DNA of 64,000 bases from Rhynchopus sp. YZ270_cl-10. Taxonomy: Eukaryota; Euglenozoa; Diplonemea; Diplonemida; Diplonemidae. Position numbers and translations under genes: made by a program. The notes below the pieces were generated by a model. It saw only the letters and a program-made list of their open reading frames with translations. It was not told the DNA's origin and did not search any database. This document shows positions 33,703-42,906 of the stretch, piece by piece (the first letter of the stretch is position 1; each line of letters opens with the position of its first letter). The DNA lies in the NCBI GenBank assembly GCA_964035575.1, contig OZ037907.1, positions 248,001-312,000 on the forward strand, given 5' to 3'.

Positions 33703-34049
33703 GAAAAGTTGATACGATGACCCTAAGCCTCTCGTGCTTAATCACTTTGCAGGTTTCCACAAGTTGGTTGTCAGGGATGATGTCATTTCCCCAGCAGGAG
33801 TTCGTAATTTTGGAACGTACGATGAAGTGTTCGAGCATGTGCGCGGGTATGTAAAAACTGGGCGACGGTCGTAGCCTTGCGCCAATGGACCGGAGCCCTG
33901 TGAGGAGGAGATGGCAGATACGGGAAATGGGTTTTGGATCCCAAGCTTTGCACAGGCGGTGGAGCTTGTTGAGCAAGGTGCGTAAGGTGGAGGCCCTCTC
34001 TCTAATGTTAGAGGTTGGCCGGAGAACGTAAATCTTGTGGAAAAATTTA
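33703..34049 (-). mobile_element. LINE copy 2, strongly 5'-truncated
   Basis: About 350 bp colinear with the 3' end of copy 1 (LLNKLHRLCKA, GLRSIG, HMLEHFIVRSKITNSCWGND, IIPDN), with several small deletions. It ends in the same hairpin (GTGATTAAGCACGAGAGGCT) and AACTTTTC. It lies about 100 bp upstream of the membrane-protein start, in the same orientation, and its frame is continuous with that gene. Confidence 0.9.
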
Positions 34050-34083
34050 CAACGTAAGTAAAGGTTCGTCAGGTAACAAAAAG

Positions 34084-34415
34084 CGGTAGCTCTTCTCCAC
34101 GAAGGAGACGACTACTACAGCCTGGTGTGTCCGTCAGAGGAAAACATGACTGCCTTTTGGGCCTGGTACCCAGAACACAAAGAAATGCACAGAGCAGAGG
34201 TTGCTGATCACATGGTACGCGACACCCGCACCGACGTTGTCGGCAGACAGCAGCAGGAGTTTACAGCAAGGCCGGGTATGTTCTCATTTTCTAATGATAT
34301 GTTTGGATTTCAATTTTTAGACACGTTATTTGTTTATTTACCTCTAGCTATAATAAGTCTCATTAAAGGAATTTTCGGGGGTATGACCAAAAAAAAAATT
34401 CGAGAGTCTAGTTAG
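34084..34415 (+). CDS. Unrecognised plus-strand frame
   Basis: A plus-strand frame with protein-like first half (HEGDDYYSLVCPSEENMTAF, WAWYPEHKEMHRAEVADHMV, GRQQQEF) then a hydrophobic stretch (DTLFVYLPLAIISLIKGIFG). It is one of few such frames on this strand. It could be a transposon scrap; a weak echo of TYYSLW...EEYN lies at 8690-8730 inside hAT-like element 1. No function proposed. Confidence 0.3.
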
Positions 34416-36321
34416 TACAGAGGCTCGCCTTAGAAGAAATAACAGCGGAAATAATAGTGAGTAAGGAATACCACCAGCACCAGGATTCGTGGGCACAACT
34501 CAGCATCGCTGGGCTTCGGACAGTCGAGGACGGTTCCCGGAATATTCCCCAATAAGGGTGACATACAACGAGTGACGTTAAGGGAAGATTTGAAGAGGGG
34601 GAGGGAAATCGTTTAGAGGTTTTTTTATTTAGGTTTTTTTTTGTGTTTTTTTTTTTTTTTTGTTTTTTGTTTTTTTTTTTTTTTTGGTTTTTTTTTGTCC
34701 TTTTGTTGAAAACTTTGTATCAGTGCACAAATGGTTGTATTTGCCACTTCTTTTTTTTTTGCTCCTGTTAATCAAAAGGGGATGGGGCAAAAACGGGGGG
34801 GTTTTCTTTTATAATTTTCTTAAAATGTTGTTGTTTTTTTGGGGGGTGGGAAAAAAAAGAGCTTTGTATCTCGCTTAGTCGTTCGTGTTTTTCAGGGGGG
34901 ATTTTTGTCAAAGTGTCTTCTCGTCTTGTCGGTTCCTAATGAATACATCCTTTGGCTCGCGATAAGAAAGGCAGCATTTTGTTAAAAAAATACAAAGCAG
35001 GGGAAGAAGGAAGAAGGCGAAGCTTTTTTTAAAAAAGAATCACAGAAAAAAAAAAAACGCGAGAAAAACTATAGGAAACAGGGAAAGGGTCAAATAGAAG
35101 GGGAAAACAAAGTGTATCTGCTCCTGACCCAAACCTTTCCTCAAAACCTGAGTCTTATTTTCTGTGGAGGGGAAAAAAGATTAAAAAAACTGCGCATCGC
35201 AAAATACTAAAAAAAAAAAAAAACAAAAAAAAAAAAAAAAAAAAGGAGAAAAAGGGGAAAATTGGATACTCTAGTTGGGAGGGAGTGGACTGGGGAAAGG
35301 TGAAAATTGCTATTAATCGCCAACCCCGAACACTTCGGTTCGGTTCGAAAAACACCGCTTTTTATTGAAAAAAACAGAAGACATACAACTCTGTCAAACA
35401 AAAGTAAGGTTGATACTGTGCACACCCTCTGGGATGCAAAACACAGACCGGCAGATCTACTGAACTGCTCAGAAAAAACTAAAAAAAAAACTGTAGTTGT
35501 TGATGCAGGCACCTCCGACTGATGCCAGCCATCCGGATGAAAGCACAACTAAAGAAACACAGAGAGGTTATGACGTTTTATCATTTTGAAGAGAAATAGC
35601 ATTTTTTGTTTTTTTTTTGGGGGGAGGGAGTTGGGTTCAAAAATGTGAACCAGTTTTTCTCCTGATGGAGATCTAAACAAAAGACAACAATTTATAAAAA
35701 AAAACTTTTCCACAAAATGTGGTACAGTGAGTACTAACTAAAACAAAACAAAATATTTGTGAACATAAAAAAAATAAAAATAACAGTCAAAAACACAAAA
35801 AAAAAATGACGTTGATAGTGCAAAAAAACGCCTCTGGGACGCAGGCACTGAAACTCCGGGTTGGGAAAAAATTTTTTTTACATTGTTTTCATGGGGGGGG
35901 TTCATCACCCCCCTTCTTTTTTTATACACAGGATTTTTGAATTTACAAACAACAGTTCTCAGATATCAACCGAACCACAATCATCAAAAAAAAAAAACAC
36001 ATCAGATGCTAGGGGAGGCTGTACGTTGGAAGGGGGAGGGGAGAGGGGGGGAAATGTATGGCTGAGAACGCTCCTTCTCTCTCTCTTCCTTTTTTGAAAA
36101 AGCCAACATTATTATTTTTTTTTCGAAAAACGCCATCTGCCCCACCCCATTCTTGCACTTTTTTTTTATAAAAAAATATTACAACCACCACCTCACCCTT
36201 CCACCACACCCCCCATACATCTCATATTTTTCAGTAACAAACCCGGTTTTTACAAAAAAAAAAAAAAATCTTACAGATGCGACATCTGAAGAAATTATCC
36301 CCCCCCCTCCTTTCCTCATCC
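34416..36321. other. Intergenic, homopolymer-rich
   Basis: T- and A-runs, a family-C copy (35494-35551). Nothing recognised as a gene. Confidence 0.6.
35494..35551 (-). repeat. Family-C repeat, free-standing copy with closing stem
   Basis: TAGTTGT at one end pairs with ACAACTA at the other (7 bp). On the minus strand it is followed by CAG and ten T's, as a Pol III product would be. The interior lacks about 12 bases (CCACAGTACGA) present in other copies. It resembles a small structured RNA or its retro-copy. It does not fit a tRNA: no TTCRA box. Confidence 0.6.
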
Positions 36322-37877
36322 TTAGTTTCCAAGAGGGGCGCGGGCGCGACGGGGGGAGCCCTTCTCTCCTGCCTTGGTGTTGAAGAGGTTCTCGGCTTCC
36401 GCGTATTTGACCTGCTGGGCACGCATCTGGTCACGTGTACGTTCGAGACGGATTTCGTGCTCGAGGAGGTGCATTTCCTGTTGTTCGAGGTCGTGGCGAC
36501 GTTCTTGTGCGGCGCGGAGCTGGGATTCGAATTCTGGCATTTGACGTTCCCGTTGCTGCACTTCGCGGGAGAGATCTTCCAGGGCACGTTGCATGTCGGG
36601 ACGGACGTCGCGGTTGGGGTCTGCGTGCAGCGCTGCTGCAGCCGGGGCAATGAAGTTGTTGATGGATTTAATGGTGTTCCCAAGCATGTTCGGCGTCGAG
36701 CTGCGCTTCAGCATTTCGTTGATGAGCTCTGCTGCAAGCTGGTCGCCGTCGTTGAGCTCCTGCACCTCCCGCATCGCGTTGCGGATCAACGACTCTTCGT
36801 TGGTGTCCTTTCCACGGTAGTACATCGCGTCCAGGGTGTTCGGGTACACCGCACACCACGCAACCCACTCATCCATCATGATACGCCCATCACGGTCGTG
36901 GTCTGCTTTGTGAAAGAGCTCCCCAATGGTGTTCACCGCAAAGTGCAGACCCCGCTGCTTGAACCCCCTCTCCAAATCGCCGTAGTCCAAAAACTGCTTT
37001 GCGTTGTTGTCCAACTCCTGGAACACTACCCGCACCTTCTCCTCGGTGTCCAAATGCGGGCGTTCGTTCAGCCGGTTGATGCTCTGACCCACCTGGTGCA
37101 GGCCCCCGATAGGGGCGCCTCCATACCCAGAAGGTCCAGCTGCGCTGTAGGGCGAGCCTCCTGCAGGGGGGAAGGCGCCTCCGGACTGCGCCATGGGGTG
37201 CCGGGGCTGCCTCACGCGGGGGAGGTCCTGTGGAGGGTGGGGGTGTTGCAAAGGAGGAAAGGTGTAGAGTGGTCATACCGCCTGCGTGTCGGTGACGTTG
37301 GGTTGGAAGACGTAAAGCTGCGCAGAGGGTGCAAGCTGCTCAGTGCGGAGGAGGTCCTCCCACTTGCCGTGGTCGTCGTCGAAGACCTGCATGCGCTTGA
37401 TCTGGAAGGTGCGCTGCTGGAGGTGCGAGGGGCGCATCACGCTTGCCTCATACTCGAACACTTCTTTTATCTTCTGCGTCAGGTCCGCTGTGAGAAATAT
37501 GAAATATTTAAAACGCTAAATCGCAAAATAAAAAAAGCTTAAGATGAATCGAGATTGTGATCAAACTAAGCCACCTTTGATCATAATCGTCATCACACAG
37601 CATCATGCAATTATCACTAGAAAATAGACGATTTTATCATAGAATCCTTCAAAAAGAGAGCAAAAAAAGGCAAAAAAAAAATGCTAGAATCACAACGCAC
37701 TCCTGGATCTTCATCACGAAAACACAGGGGATGCATGCGGTAGTCTAGAAATTGCGGTGAAAATGGGGAAGGAAATATAGGGCCCATACGCATCGACGGA
37801 CGTCCCGAAAAGGGGACCTCAAGGTTCACCTTGTTCTCATAGATATCAGCGCACACACAGACGGGAAACGCAGACAT
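36322..37877 (-). CDS. BILBO1: BILBO1-like flagellar pocket collar protein, three exons
   Basis: Exons 37877-37790, 37487-37279 and 37227-36322 join in frame (400 residues). Introns of 302 and 51 nt have GTATG donors and CACAG acceptors. The N-terminal about 97 residues match the BILBO1 globular domain in order: ADIYENKVNLEVPFSGRPSM, then KRMQVFDDDHGKWEDLL, then EQLAPSAQLYVFQP. The trypanosome protein has ADIFNNKVNFEL, YDEELNKWVDL and LYVFQP at the same places. A Gly/Pro linker is followed by two EF-hands, the first degenerate (LDNNAKQFLDYGDL), the second canonical (DHDRDGRIMMDE). A long Glu/Arg-rich coiled coil (about 280-375) ends the protein. In trypanosomes BILBO1 (about 587 residues) builds the collar around the flagellar pocket neck; this version is shorter in the coiled coil. 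Intron 1 holds a LINE-tail repeat. Confidence 0.9.
37533..37612 (-). repeat. LINE-tail repeat inside BILBO1 intron 1
   Basis: Minus strand starts TGATGCTGTGTGATGACGAT, then TATGATCAAAGGTGGCTTAG and a diverged stem-loop, ending CATCTTAAGC and T7. The leading GATGCTGTG and AAGGTG blocks match the LINE tail. The following T-run joins the pyrimidine stretch before the acceptor. Confidence 0.7.
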
Positions 37878-38089
37878 GGTTATGCTATTGGTGGTGTTGT
37901 TTTTATTGAAAAAGGGTACACACAAATGGGGTAGGGTTTTTGATACACAAAAGGGGGAAGGTTCTAAAGGGGTTGAGGAGAATACAAAAAAGGGGGAAGG
38001 GAAAAAGAAGTGTGCTTTTTTTCGTAACCTGTATGTGAGGAATATGTTGCGGGAAGGGATCGATTGGGGTGTCCCCCTCTTTCAAAGGG

Positions 38090-38760
38090 CACAGCCGTGG
38101 AGAAACCCCCCGCCAGACCCCCGCTTTTTGTCCTTGCCAGATTGTGAACTTTTTAGAGAGGGGGGGCCTGGACGATGACCCGTACTGGGCTGTGCGTTGT
38201 GCGGGGATGGTGGCGGCGTTCCTTGGTGGACTGCGCGCCGCAGAGACTGTTCGCCTACTTGTGGGGGACGTGACGGCATCCACTGAAGGCTTCTTGATCA
38301 AGTACTCGCACCGAAAGACTGCGGCCCGTGAGGCGCACGATACATAGAACGCAATGGAACAAGTGGAACATGAAGAAGGTTTTTTGTGAAGTGCGACACG
38401 AGATAGTCGAAAAAAACCGTGTCCGGTACGCTCCTCTTCGTCGTTCCAGCAGACACAATAGATCGCAAGCGCCTCGCCGAGTGCATGCAAGAAAGAAGCC
38501 TCGTCAACAGCAAGGGGTCCCCGACTGCTTGCAACTGCGACGCACAGAAAACTGACAATGAACCCAATGGGCATCAATACGTGGTACGCGGTGAGGAAAG
38601 AAATGGCGTACAAAGCTCTTCGCAGCATGACTACCGATGGAAGGGTGGCTCTAGAGCGGTTCTGCAGGGAAAAGCAAGAGCGAAAAAGAAGCAGCGCGAA
38701 CTGTAATTGGCTGCAATCCCAATTCCAGTTGGACTTCGAGGAAATCGTGGTGGGATAGAA
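38090..38760 (+). mobile_element. Tyrosine-recombinase element fossil (Crypton- or DIRS-like)
   Basis: Plus strand. The segment around 38160-38345 reads as the catalytic core of a tyrosine recombinase: the first Arg box GGLRAAETVRL and a following beta strand with HRKT. Downstream sequence to 38760 has protein-like composition and probably belongs to the same element. The element is broken, with a few breaks, and its ends were not found. Cryptons and DIRS elements both use such recombinases and I cannot separate them here. It lies opposite to all host genes, between BILBO1 and the MORN gene. Age looks moderate: motifs are readable, the frame is not whole. Confidence 0.55.
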
Positions 38761-39070
38761 CTGCAGCAGCAGGCTGAAGAACGAAAAATAAATTTCTAGC
38801 TTTGTTTGGACAACCATCCCCAAACCCCCAAAGGAACGGAAAAGGTGAGATAAAGAGATTAAAGGGAACTGTGAAAACACCCCCTCCTTTTTCAGCCATT
38901 CAAAAGCAAAACATCATCCTTTTTTTTTGATAATCTGTTGGTATATTTTCTGCCGATTCAGATAGTCTTTCACTGCATCTTGGAAAAGCTCAACCCCCAC
39001 ACCACAACCCCATGTAAATGAGGCTTAATGTAGGCTGCCATGTAGATTATTTTTTGCCAAAAAAAAAACG
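38761..39070. other. Spacer downstream of the MORN gene
   Basis: AT-rich spacer, no feature recognised beyond short A and T runs. Confidence 0.5.
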
Positions 39071-39796
39071 CTATGTTTCGAGAGGCACCTCACCCATGAA
39101 ACGCATTGGCCCTGGAATGTCGTGTCGCCACTCACATTCGTACATTTTCCCTGAAGCGGCGTAGGTGAGGACAGAGGCACCGTGGCGCTTCCCATTCTCA
39201 AAGGTACCTTCGAAGATGTCCTTGGTAGCCTCGTAGAAGATACGCCCTTTACCGTGTTTGCAGTTGTTCACAAAACCACCGTCGTAGGTGTTGCCGTTTG
39301 CGTAGAACAGTTTGCCCTGCCCTTCCATCTTATCCTCGCAATACTGCCCTTCGTACCGCGACTTATCCTCAAACGTTTCCGTCCCGGTCCCATGCATCTT
39401 ATCATCCTTCCACTCCCCCACATACGTCCCTCTGCTGAACAGCGTCAGCTTCCCTACCCCATTCTTTTTATCGTCCACCCAATCGCCTTCATACTCATCG
39501 CAGGTACTGTATATCAGGGTGCCTTTTCCTTCTCGCTTTCCATGACGGATTTGCCCTTCATAGGTACTCCCATCGCCGTAGTCTACCTTGCCGCGGACAA
39601 TCTTGGCGTAGGTGCCGCTTACAAGCTCTACACTATAAACGCCTTCATCAACGATGGCAGTCCCAAAGTTGTCTGGTGCGTGGTCCGCGAGCTCCTCTTC
39701 CGCTGTAGGGTAGGGAGAAGGCGCATTGTGTCCTAGTGTCGGGGTGCCGGAGGAGGTTAGCGTAGAGGTAGGAAGGGGGCTGAGCGTCGCAGTCAT
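39071..39796 (-). CDS. MORN-repeat protein
   Basis: 241 residues from the ATG at 39796. An N-terminal Thr/Pro/Ser-rich stretch of about 60 residues precedes seven or so MORN repeats (YGDGSTYEGQIRHGKREGKG, YEGDWVDDKKNGVGKLTLF, YVGEWKDDKMHGTGTETF, YEGQYCEDKMEGQGKLFY, YDGGFVNNCKHGKGRIFY, FEGTFENGKRHGASVLTY). The last is partial. MORN repeats form elongated beta structures that bind other proteins or membranes. In Euglenozoa such proteins sit at the flagellar pocket collar and hook complex, so a cytoskeletal role next to BILBO1 is possible but not shown. Confidence 0.92.
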   Translation of the reverse strand: MTATLSPLPTSTLTSSGTPTLGHNAPSPYPTAEEELADHAPDNFGTAIVDEGVYSVELVSGTYAKIVRGKVDYGDGSTYEGQIRHGKREGKGTLIYSTCDEYEGDWVDDKKNGVGKLTLFSRGTYVGEWKDDKMHGTGTETFEDKSRYEGQYCEDKMEGQGKLFYANGNTYDGGFVNNCKHGKGRIFYEATKDIFEGTFENGKRHGASVLTYAASGKMYECEWRHDIPGPMRFMGEVPLET

Positions 39797-40255
39797 GGAG
39801 CAGTTAAAAGGAGGAGTTAAGGAGGGGAATGAAGAAAAGGGGGGGAGGGAGGGTATGGAAGCCTCTCAGTGCGTAACTTTGTGTGTCGTGGTTGTTATCT
39901 TTTAAAGGGGTGTGGTGAAATATGTGGTGGGAGGGGGGAGGGGAGAGGCTGAAGAAGGGGGGGTTGGTTGGTTGTATTGGGTGAAGGTTAGGTTAAAAGT
40001 TTAAAAAATGTACCCCGCGGGGTTGGGTGCATTCCTGCTTTTTTTTTGTTGCTTTCGCCGAGTCGGGGCGCCCCCCCGACCACCCTGGAAAAAACACCGG
40101 TTGGAAGCTTGGTGTTGCCGTCGCAGAAGACAGCCGCTGCAGCAGCGTTTCCAGCTCTGTTGCCTGCAGTGCTTTGCGGGAGAGTGTCCTGTGAGGGTGC
40201 GTTGTGTGGTTTGCGGGTTTGCAGCTTCGAGGTCGCAGTGGGCAACTGCCGGCCG
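39797..40255. other. Spacer between the MORN and LRR genes
   Basis: Purine-run sequence (39820-39970) as leader of the MORN gene, then a GC-rich stretch 40010-40250 that is probably the LRR 3' UTR. No separate gene supported. Confidence 0.5.
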
Positions 40256-41071
40256 TCACTCTGCGGGTCTCCGTCGCTTGCGGGATTCCTCCAGTGGTTC
40301 GTCTCTGCTGCGTTTCGGGCGGGATTCAACCACTAACTTCCCCCATGCCTCCCTCACTGTGCTCGACACAACATCGCTGCAGCCAGAGAGGTAGATGCTC
40401 TCCAACGAAGTACATCCCATAAACAAGAAGAACCCAATTTGTGTAACTGCTCTCAGTGATGCCATGTCCAGTGTACGCAAAGCGCTGCATCCAGTAAGAA
40501 AGTGGGCGCCAATTTGTGTCACACTGCTCAGTGATGTCAAGACCAGTGTGCGCAAAGACGTGCATCTATAAAGGAAGAAGCCTTTGATTGTGTTTACATG
40601 GATCAACCCTGAGAGGTCGACGTTTGTCAATAAAGTGCAGTGCTCAAGAAAGTAGTGCTCAATTTGAGTCACAACAGACACTGCACTCAGATCAAGACTC
40701 GTCAACGGTGCCCTCGAGAGGAACCTCATAGGAATAACCGTCGCAACCTCCGCCTGCAGAAGCAAACTCGCCACCTCAGGGTCCCCCACACTGTCCAGCC
40801 TCTCTGCCGTGATGTCGGTCTCACCCAACGCATGAAGTGCTGATATGGCCTCGTACTTCTGCGTTTTTGTGAGGACGATCAAGTCACCAGCACTCAGCTG
40901 TGTCATGTCGTATTCTTCATCCATCGCCTCCTCTCCAAAACGCATCACAAAGCCGTCTTCAGGCAACCCCACTGCAGACGCGACCTTCCGACGCATCACC
41001 GCAGGGGTGTCATCCTCACCCAGCTCGACCGTATCCTTCACTCCGTTCAACCCCTCGATAGTCAAATCCAT
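40256..41071 (-). CDS. BspA-type leucine-rich-repeat protein with ubiquitin-like N-terminus
   Basis: 271 residues from 41071. The first about 75 residues (MDLTIEGLNG, VELGEDDTPAVMRRKVASAV, LSAGDLIVLTK) have the layout of a ubiquitin-like domain. Residues about 105-240 hold five LRRs of the BspA/TpLRR kind, each with a VTQIGxxFLxxCTxLxxLDLSxL core. The tail is very basic (RPKRSRDEPLEESRKRRRPA), a likely nuclear signal. BspA-type LRRs usually mediate binding; the partner is unknown. Four repeats at the nucleotide level are similar enough to suggest growth by duplication. Confidence 0.88.
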   Translation of the reverse strand: MDLTIEGLNGVKDTVELGEDDTPAVMRRKVASAVGLPEDGFVMRFGEEAMDEEYDMTQLSAGDLIVLTKTQKYEAISALHALGETDITAERLDSVGDPEVASLLLQAEVATVIPMRFLSRAPLTSLDLSAVSVVTQIEHYFLEHCTLLTNVDLSGLIHVNTIKGFFLYRCTSLRTLVLTSLSSVTQIGAHFLTGCSALRTLDMASLRAVTQIGFFLFMGCTSLESIYLSGCSDVVSSTVREAWGKLVVESRPKRSRDEPLEESRKRRRPAE

Positions 41072-41446
41072 TGTTGCACTACTGTTGTACTACGGTGATG
41101 TGAATGTGGAGGTGTGGGGAAAAGAAACAACACAGCACATCACCTCTCTTTCCACAGCGTGATCCAAGAGACACATACATACGAGAAAATGAAGATTTTT
41201 TGAAGGAAACAACTTTTTTTCTTTTTTGTGTGCTTTTTTTGGTCTGTTCTCTTTTCTCTTTTGCTTTTCTTTTGTTTTTGTTTTGCTTTTTTTTTCTCAA
41301 GACCAAAAAATGGGACGTTGAAAACGGAGGCTTTTTTTTTTGTCTCAGAAGAGGGAGAAAATGGGAAAGGTTCATGAAGACAACACTATGCAAAGTTGTC
41401 ACATAGACATACACACCTTTGATGGGGGTAAAATCCCCCTTTTAGT

Positions 41447-41518
41447 CTACCTCTCCCTCCAATAATTAAAGGCTGGTAAAATTTTGTAAAAGCCTTTAAT
41501 TATTGGAGGGAGAGGTAG
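41447..41518. repeat. 28-bp perfect hairpin
   Basis: Arms start CTACCTCTCCCTCCAATAAT (then TAAAGGCT) and are exactly complementary over 28 bases, with a 16-nt loop GGTAAAATTTTGTAAA. No mismatches, unlike the older foldbacks nearby. Could be a recent foldback insertion or a structured RNA gene. Confidence 0.9.
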
Positions 41519-41957
41519 AGGAACTACCCCACACCACACACCTGCATTTTTTTTTATACACACATCAAAACGAAAAAGCTTCGTAGGCCCTAAGCCTCTC
41601 TGCTTAGGATTGCTTAAAAATAAAAATAAAAAAATGGGAAGGAATCCGACCAAAGTTAGAAAGGCAGTGATCAGTTTTTTTTATTTATATTACAACAAAG
41701 TATCTCCCTCCCTCCAGTTAGCGTGTGTTGTCGTATTTTGATGGTATATACATCACAATGCGGAATACAGCTTTGGGGTAACGTTTCTCTATCCATGGAT
41801 TATGAGGTGTCCACTGCTTTTTTGAAAAGGGGTTTGCTGGAAAAAAAATTGAAAAGAAAGAACAGATGCAATGAATTGTTTCATATACTATCTATTCTAC
41901 TGAATAGAAGGTATAATAGGGTGCACTAAATGTACCCCAAACTAAGCCCCGAAAAAG

Positions 41958-42006
41958 AAGAAAAGTTTATAAGATGACCCTAAGCCTCTCGTGCTTAGGC
42001 ACCTTA
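41958..42006 (-). repeat. LINE-tail hairpin repeat
   Basis: GAAAAGTTTATAAGATGACC, CTAAGCCTCTCGTGCTTAG, GCACCTTATAC on the plus strand. A second good copy is at 42439-42488. Both sense to the genes. Confidence 0.87.
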
Positions 42007-42438
42007 TACAACGAAAGAAGAGAGAAAAGAGAAAAATCCTGCAGATTGCTTTACCGTTTTCAACTTTAACTTTTTTTTTTTGAAAAAAAAATATTGGAAT
42101 AGTGTAGTTGCCACCTGAGCAAGTTCCACTGTCCCTAAAGTCACGTAATATAGCCTTTTAAAATTTTGCAACGAAACAATACACACAATGCGGCGATCAA
42201 GCACACAAAGAAGGGAATGGGAGGGTTTCATTGCATGTTGCAAGTTTGTTTGTTTTTCTTGTCACTGAGGGAGAGTGAGAGTAATTTTTTTAACACAAAC
42301 ACGCGCGGGGAAGAAAAATAGGCCGGGATAGCAAAGGCTGTGTTTTTCTTCAATTTGCCTCGAAACAGATTTGAAAAAAAAAAAGAAAAGGAAACTTGAA
42401 AAGATGAATGTGCCTCTCGCGACACATATCTTAAAAAA

Positions 42439-42488
42439 AAGGAAAAGTTTATAAGATGACCCTAAGCCTCGCCTGCTTAGTCACCTTC
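42439..42488 (-). repeat. LINE-tail hairpin repeat
   Basis: GAAAAGTTTATAAGATGACC, CTAAGCCTCGCCTGCTTAG, TCACCTTC on the plus strand, preceded by A8. Confidence 0.85.
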
Positions 42489-42906
42489 AAAAAAGGAGGG
42501 GAAGGAAAAGAAAATTGAAACATGAATGCACCTCGCTGCACACAGTGTTTCCAAAATAAGCCTCACGTGCTAGGTCGCCTGAGTACTTTAAAAAAAAAAA
42601 ATGTTGCAACAAGTTACCAAGGTGGTCAGTAGGCACTGTTCTTCTTCTTCTTCTTTTTGTGTTTCCTCTACTCAAGGAGGTCATTTTTACTCTGCCGTGT
42701 CATGTTTTTTTTTTATCTTTTTCTTATTTTTCTTTGAACTTCTTGGTGGTCATTAGTGTAGACACACGAGGCTACATTTTATTGTTGTATCGACAATCAC
42801 CTACCGAGGTAGGATCTGTACACAATGTCGCCCTTTATTTTTGCTCGCGTTGAGTTCCCTTTTGCTGCCACCCTTTCTACCCTACCCTCCCCACTAGACC
42901 ACTTAT

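Larger units (their letters stand above)
41072..42906. other. Spacer between NSF and the LRR gene
   Basis: Holds a 28-bp perfect hairpin (41447-41518), LINE-tail hairpins (41575-41620 decayed, 41958-42006, 42439-42488), GTGC-stem hairpins (42395-42434, 42510-42550), family-E (42101-42140, 42746-42785) and family-D (42780-42830) copies. Most of the length is repeat. Confidence 0.65.

Noticed and set aside
34420-34620. Possible structured RNA in GC-richer sequence
   Set aside because: Composition differs from flanks, but I found no stem pattern or recognisable family.
35494-35551. tRNA gene
   Set aside because: A 7-bp closing stem and T-run are present, but there is no B-box/T-loop (GGTTCRA) sequence, no anticodon arm, and the length is too short.
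36277-37542. 421-codon plus-strand frame
   Set aside because: Antisense shadow of the BILBO1 gene caused by GC-rich codon use; residue pattern is not protein-like.
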